From assembly GCA_030151885.1 (NCBI GenBank), contig JASLCG010000002.1:1-8863 (forward strand): a stretch of DNA of 8,863 bases, read 5' to 3'. The translations under genes and the position numbers were made by a program. This document shows, in pieces, positions 7,226-8,863 of the stretch. The stretch comes from Bacteroides sp. Lineage in GTDB: Bacteria > Bacteroidota > Bacteroidia > Bacteroidales > Bacteroidaceae. Positions within the stretch are counted from its first letter, which is position 1. Each line of letters starts with the position of its first letter. The notes below the pieces were generated by a model. The model worked only from the letters and a program-made list of their open reading frames with translations. It made no database searches and was not told the DNA's origin.

Positions 7226-7253
7226 ATCATAGCTAGTTAGTTGTATCTGCTAT

Positions 7254-8447
7254 CTATTTCAATTGTGCCAATGCTGCTTTTACGCGTTTCATGGCCTCTA
7301 TAATATTTTCGTCAGATGTGGCATAAGAGAATCGGATGTTGTTTGGCGAGCTAAATGCGTCTCCACCTACCGATGCTACGTGTCCCTCTTCAAGTAGGTA
7401 CAATGCCAGGTCGTTAGAGTCTTTAATTACTTTTCCGTTGAACGATTTTCCATAATAATAGGTGCAATCAGGGAAGAGGTAGAATGCCCCTTGGGGTTTG
7501 TTTATTTTGAAACCCTCTATTTCTGACGCCAGTTCAACAATTAAATCTCGGCGACGTTCAAATACCTTTCTCATCTCCTCTACACAACTATTATCGCCAC
7601 AGTATGCCGCTTCGGCAGCCTTTTGAGCTATTGATGATGGGCAAGAGGTGTATTGTCCTTGCAGTTTGTTGGCAGCTTTGGCTATCCAAAGTGGTGCAGC
7701 CATCCAGCCCAATCGCCAGCCTGTCATAGCATACGCTTTCGATACTCCATTTACAATAATGGTACGCTCTTGCATTCCAGGAAACTGTGCAATGCTTACG
7801 TGTTTACCCAAGTAATTGATGTGTTCGTAAATCTCGTCCGATAGAATTAATATACGTGGGTGTTTAGCTAGTACCTTAGCAATTTGCTCCATCTCTTGCT
7901 TACTGTAAATACTACCCGTAGGGTTGGATGGCGAACAGAGCATAATAACCCTAGTTTTAGGTGTAATAGCTTGTTCTAGTTGCTGTGGGGTTATTTTAAA
8001 ATCGGTATCGATGGTAGTAGTTAATACCACAGGTGTGGCACGTGTTAATTTAACCATCTCTATGTAGCTCACCCAACATGGTGCAGGAATCAGCACCTCG
8101 TCTTCTGGATTTACCACAGTTAGCAATGCATTACACACGGCCTGTTTTGCCCCATTGGAGCATATAATTTGGTTGGGAGTATATGTTAATTGATTTTCGT
8201 TTTTCAGCTTTCGGCAGATGGCTTCTCTTAGCGACATATAGCCTGATACAGGGGTGTAGAAAGAGAAGTTGTCTTCAATGGCTTTTTTTGCAGCCTCTTT
8301 AATGTGTTTTGGGGTGAAAAAATCGGGCTCGCCCACGCTCATATTTATGACATCGACGCCTTGCGCTTTTAGTTCGCTACTCTTTTGCGACATTGCTAGC
8401 GTTTGCGATACGGCTAGACTTTCAATTAAAGCAGAAACTTGTTCCAT
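7254..8447 (-). CDS. aspC: PLP-dependent aminotransferase, aspartate aminotransferase type
   Basis: This is a complete 397-residue cytosolic fold-type I aminotransferase, expected to transfer the amino group between aspartate (or a related amino acid) and 2-oxoglutarate using pyridoxal phosphate. Visible motifs are SVGEPDFFTP (37-46), YTPVSGYMSLREAI (64-77), NGAKQAVCNAL (98-108), APCWVSY (122-128, W125 stacking on the cofactor), SPSNPTG (172-178, N175), SDEIYE (203-208, D204 pairing with the pyridine nitrogen), and SKAYAMTGWRLG (236-247) with the Schiff-base lysine K237 and phosphate-binding R245. R372 in IRFSY should bind the substrate alpha-carboxylate. All key residues are present. Sequence style and length fit the Thermus/Bacillus-like AspAT subgroup rather than E. 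coli AspC. K101 in GAKQA matches a lysine linked to acidic side-chain recognition there (from memory). Aromatic or prephenate amino acceptors cannot be excluded. It is monocistronic, with a terminator downstream. Confidence 0.93.
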   Translation of the reverse strand: MEQVSALIESLAVSQTLAMSQKSSELKAQGVDVINMSVGEPDFFTPKHIKEAAKKAIEDNFSFYTPVSGYMSLREAICRKLKNENQLTYTPNQIICSNGAKQAVCNALLTVVNPEDEVLIPAPCWVSYIEMVKLTRATPVVLTTTIDTDFKITPQQLEQAITPKTRVIMLCSPSNPTGSIYSKQEMEQIAKVLAKHPRILILSDEIYEHINYLGKHVSIAQFPGMQERTIIVNGVSKAYAMTGWRLGWMAAPLWIAKAANKLQGQYTSCPSSIAQKAAEAAYCGDNSCVEEMRKVFERRRDLIVELASEIEGFKINKPQGAFYLFPDCTYYYGKSFNGKVIKDSNDLALYLLEEGHVASVGGDAFSSPNNIRFSYATSDENIIEAMKRVKAALAQLK

Positions 8448-8607
8448 ATTGTTTGGTCGTATTGAATGTTAATGTTAACGATTCAAGTTACTAAAAAAAG
8501 GTAGAATACAAGAAATATATGCACATCTTTTCTGATTTAAATGCGTTGGTTAAACAGATTTGGTTACTTTTACGTTCGATTTTAAACAAAATACTTATCC
8601 TAATAAT
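8448..8607. promoter_or_regulatory. Divergent intergenic region of the aminotransferase and outer-membrane protein genes
   Basis: These 160 bp must carry promoters for both directions. For the plus-strand gene, CAGATTTG (8555-8562) and TACTTTTA (8565-8572) each miss the TAnnTTTG consensus by one base, giving leaders of roughly 30-40 nt. For the minus strand, only weak matches near 8484-8491 are seen. Neither promoter is called with confidence. Confidence 0.45.
8464..8484. repeat. Imperfect inverted repeat in the divergent promoter region
   Basis: GAAT-GTTAA (8464-8472), a TG spacer, and TTAAC-G-ATTC (8475-8484) are reverse complements apart from one bulged G at 8480. It lies 17-37 bp upstream of the aminotransferase start and ends at a weak -7-like box (GTAACTTG on the minus strand, 8491-8484). 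It could be an operator for the aminotransferase or the divergent gene. The function is inferred only. Confidence 0.4.
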
Positions 8608-8863
8608 ATGAAAATCAAACAAATCGGTTTATTATGCCTTTCTCTGCTGATGTGTAGCTTTGTATCTGCCCAATCGGTCGATATGCGTTATCGCTTGGTG
8701 GGCAGTATAGGCTCTTCGGGATATTATAAATATAATTTAAGTAATATAACCACGTATCAAGTGGGTGGAGAGGTCGATTTTAAGTTGGCAGCTCCAGGTG
8801 ATGCTGAAATTTATATCACATCTGGCATACGACTAAAGAGGCAAGGTGGTAGAGATTTTACAC
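8608..8863 (+). CDS. Outer-membrane beta-barrel family protein (N-terminal part)
   Basis: This gene runs off the right edge; 85 complete codons are visible. It opens with a good Sec signal peptide (MKIK, hydrophobic core 6-19, cleavage after VSA at 21, mature protein starting with Gln, common in Bacteroidota). The mature part shows amphipathic alternating stretches typical of transmembrane beta-strands: VDMRYRLVGSIG (24-35), TYQVGGEVDFKLA (49-61) and AEIYITSGIRLKRQG (66-80), joined by short turns. This matches the start of small Bacteroidota outer-membrane barrels (PF13568-like), with Gly and aromatic residues at strand positions. The exact family and function cannot be set from the fragment. 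It is divergent from the aminotransferase, with no operon partner visible. The start is supported by the signal peptide and the A-rich leader. Confidence 0.8.
   Translation, partial: MKIKQIGLLCLSLLMCSFVSAQSVDMRYRLVGSIGSSGYYKYNLSNITTYQVGGEVDFKLAAPGDAEIYITSGIRLKRQGGRDFT

Larger units (their letters stand above)
6776..7253. other. 478-bp spacer between the aminotransferase and DUF486 genes
   Basis: No convincing gene lies here. The right end holds the aminotransferase terminator (7182-7225) and the left end the DUF486 -7 box (6811-6818). Between them are the 22-bp repeat array (6931-7018) and a more G-rich stretch (about 7021-7060, with GGGTGGGGGTAGGGA) for which I see no function. A 45-codon frame at 7103-7240 runs through the terminator hairpin and is rejected. 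Confidence 0.7.

Noticed and set aside
7103..7240. 45-codon plus-strand frame starting MPYISYADKKG
   Set aside because: It runs straight through the aminotransferase terminator hairpin, has no ribosome-binding or promoter signal and no recognisable motif; most likely chance.

Overview
The window looks like a chromosomal segment from a Bacteroidota member, most likely order Bacteroidales. The evidence is a SusC/SusD-type outer-membrane nutrient-uptake pair, lipoproteins with Bacteroidota-style signal peptides, AT-rich spacers, A-rich leaders without clear Shine-Dalgarno sequences, and perfect matches to the Bacteroidota -7 promoter element (TAnnTTTG) upstream of two genes. The genus cannot be fixed from the sequence alone.

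Layout. All complete genes lie on the minus strand. From right to left in transcription order they are: a class I/II PLP-dependent aminotransferase of the aspartate aminotransferase type (7254-8447), with a strong terminator hairpin (7182-7225); a 478-bp spacer (6776-7253) holding a short array of degenerate 22-bp repeats and the promoter of the next gene; a four-helix DUF486/DMT-type membrane protein (6407-6775); a small orphan lipoprotein (5679-6266), with its own promoter and a rho-independent terminator (5611-5646); a roughly 460-bp AT-rich leader (5147-5610) with three perfect inverted repeats; then the SusC-like TonB-dependent transporter (1991-5146) and its SusD-like lipoprotein (5-1969). 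The only plus-strand gene starts at 8608. It is an outer-membrane beta-barrel protein cut off by the window end, divergent from the aminotransferase.

How it works together. The SusC/SusD pair is one two-gene operon with a 21-bp spacer. It should form a barrel-plus-lid importer for an unknown large nutrient, powered by TonB. No glycoside hydrolase, peptidase, hybrid two-component sensor, ECF sigma factor or anti-sigma factor is visible beside it, and SusC lacks an N-terminal STN signalling domain. The substrate and regulator therefore cannot be read from this window. The other genes appear to be independent single-gene units. No mobile element, CRISPR array, tRNA or rRNA was found. The parts not explained by known families are the 22-bp repeat array at 6931-7018 and the palindromes upstream of the SusC-like gene.
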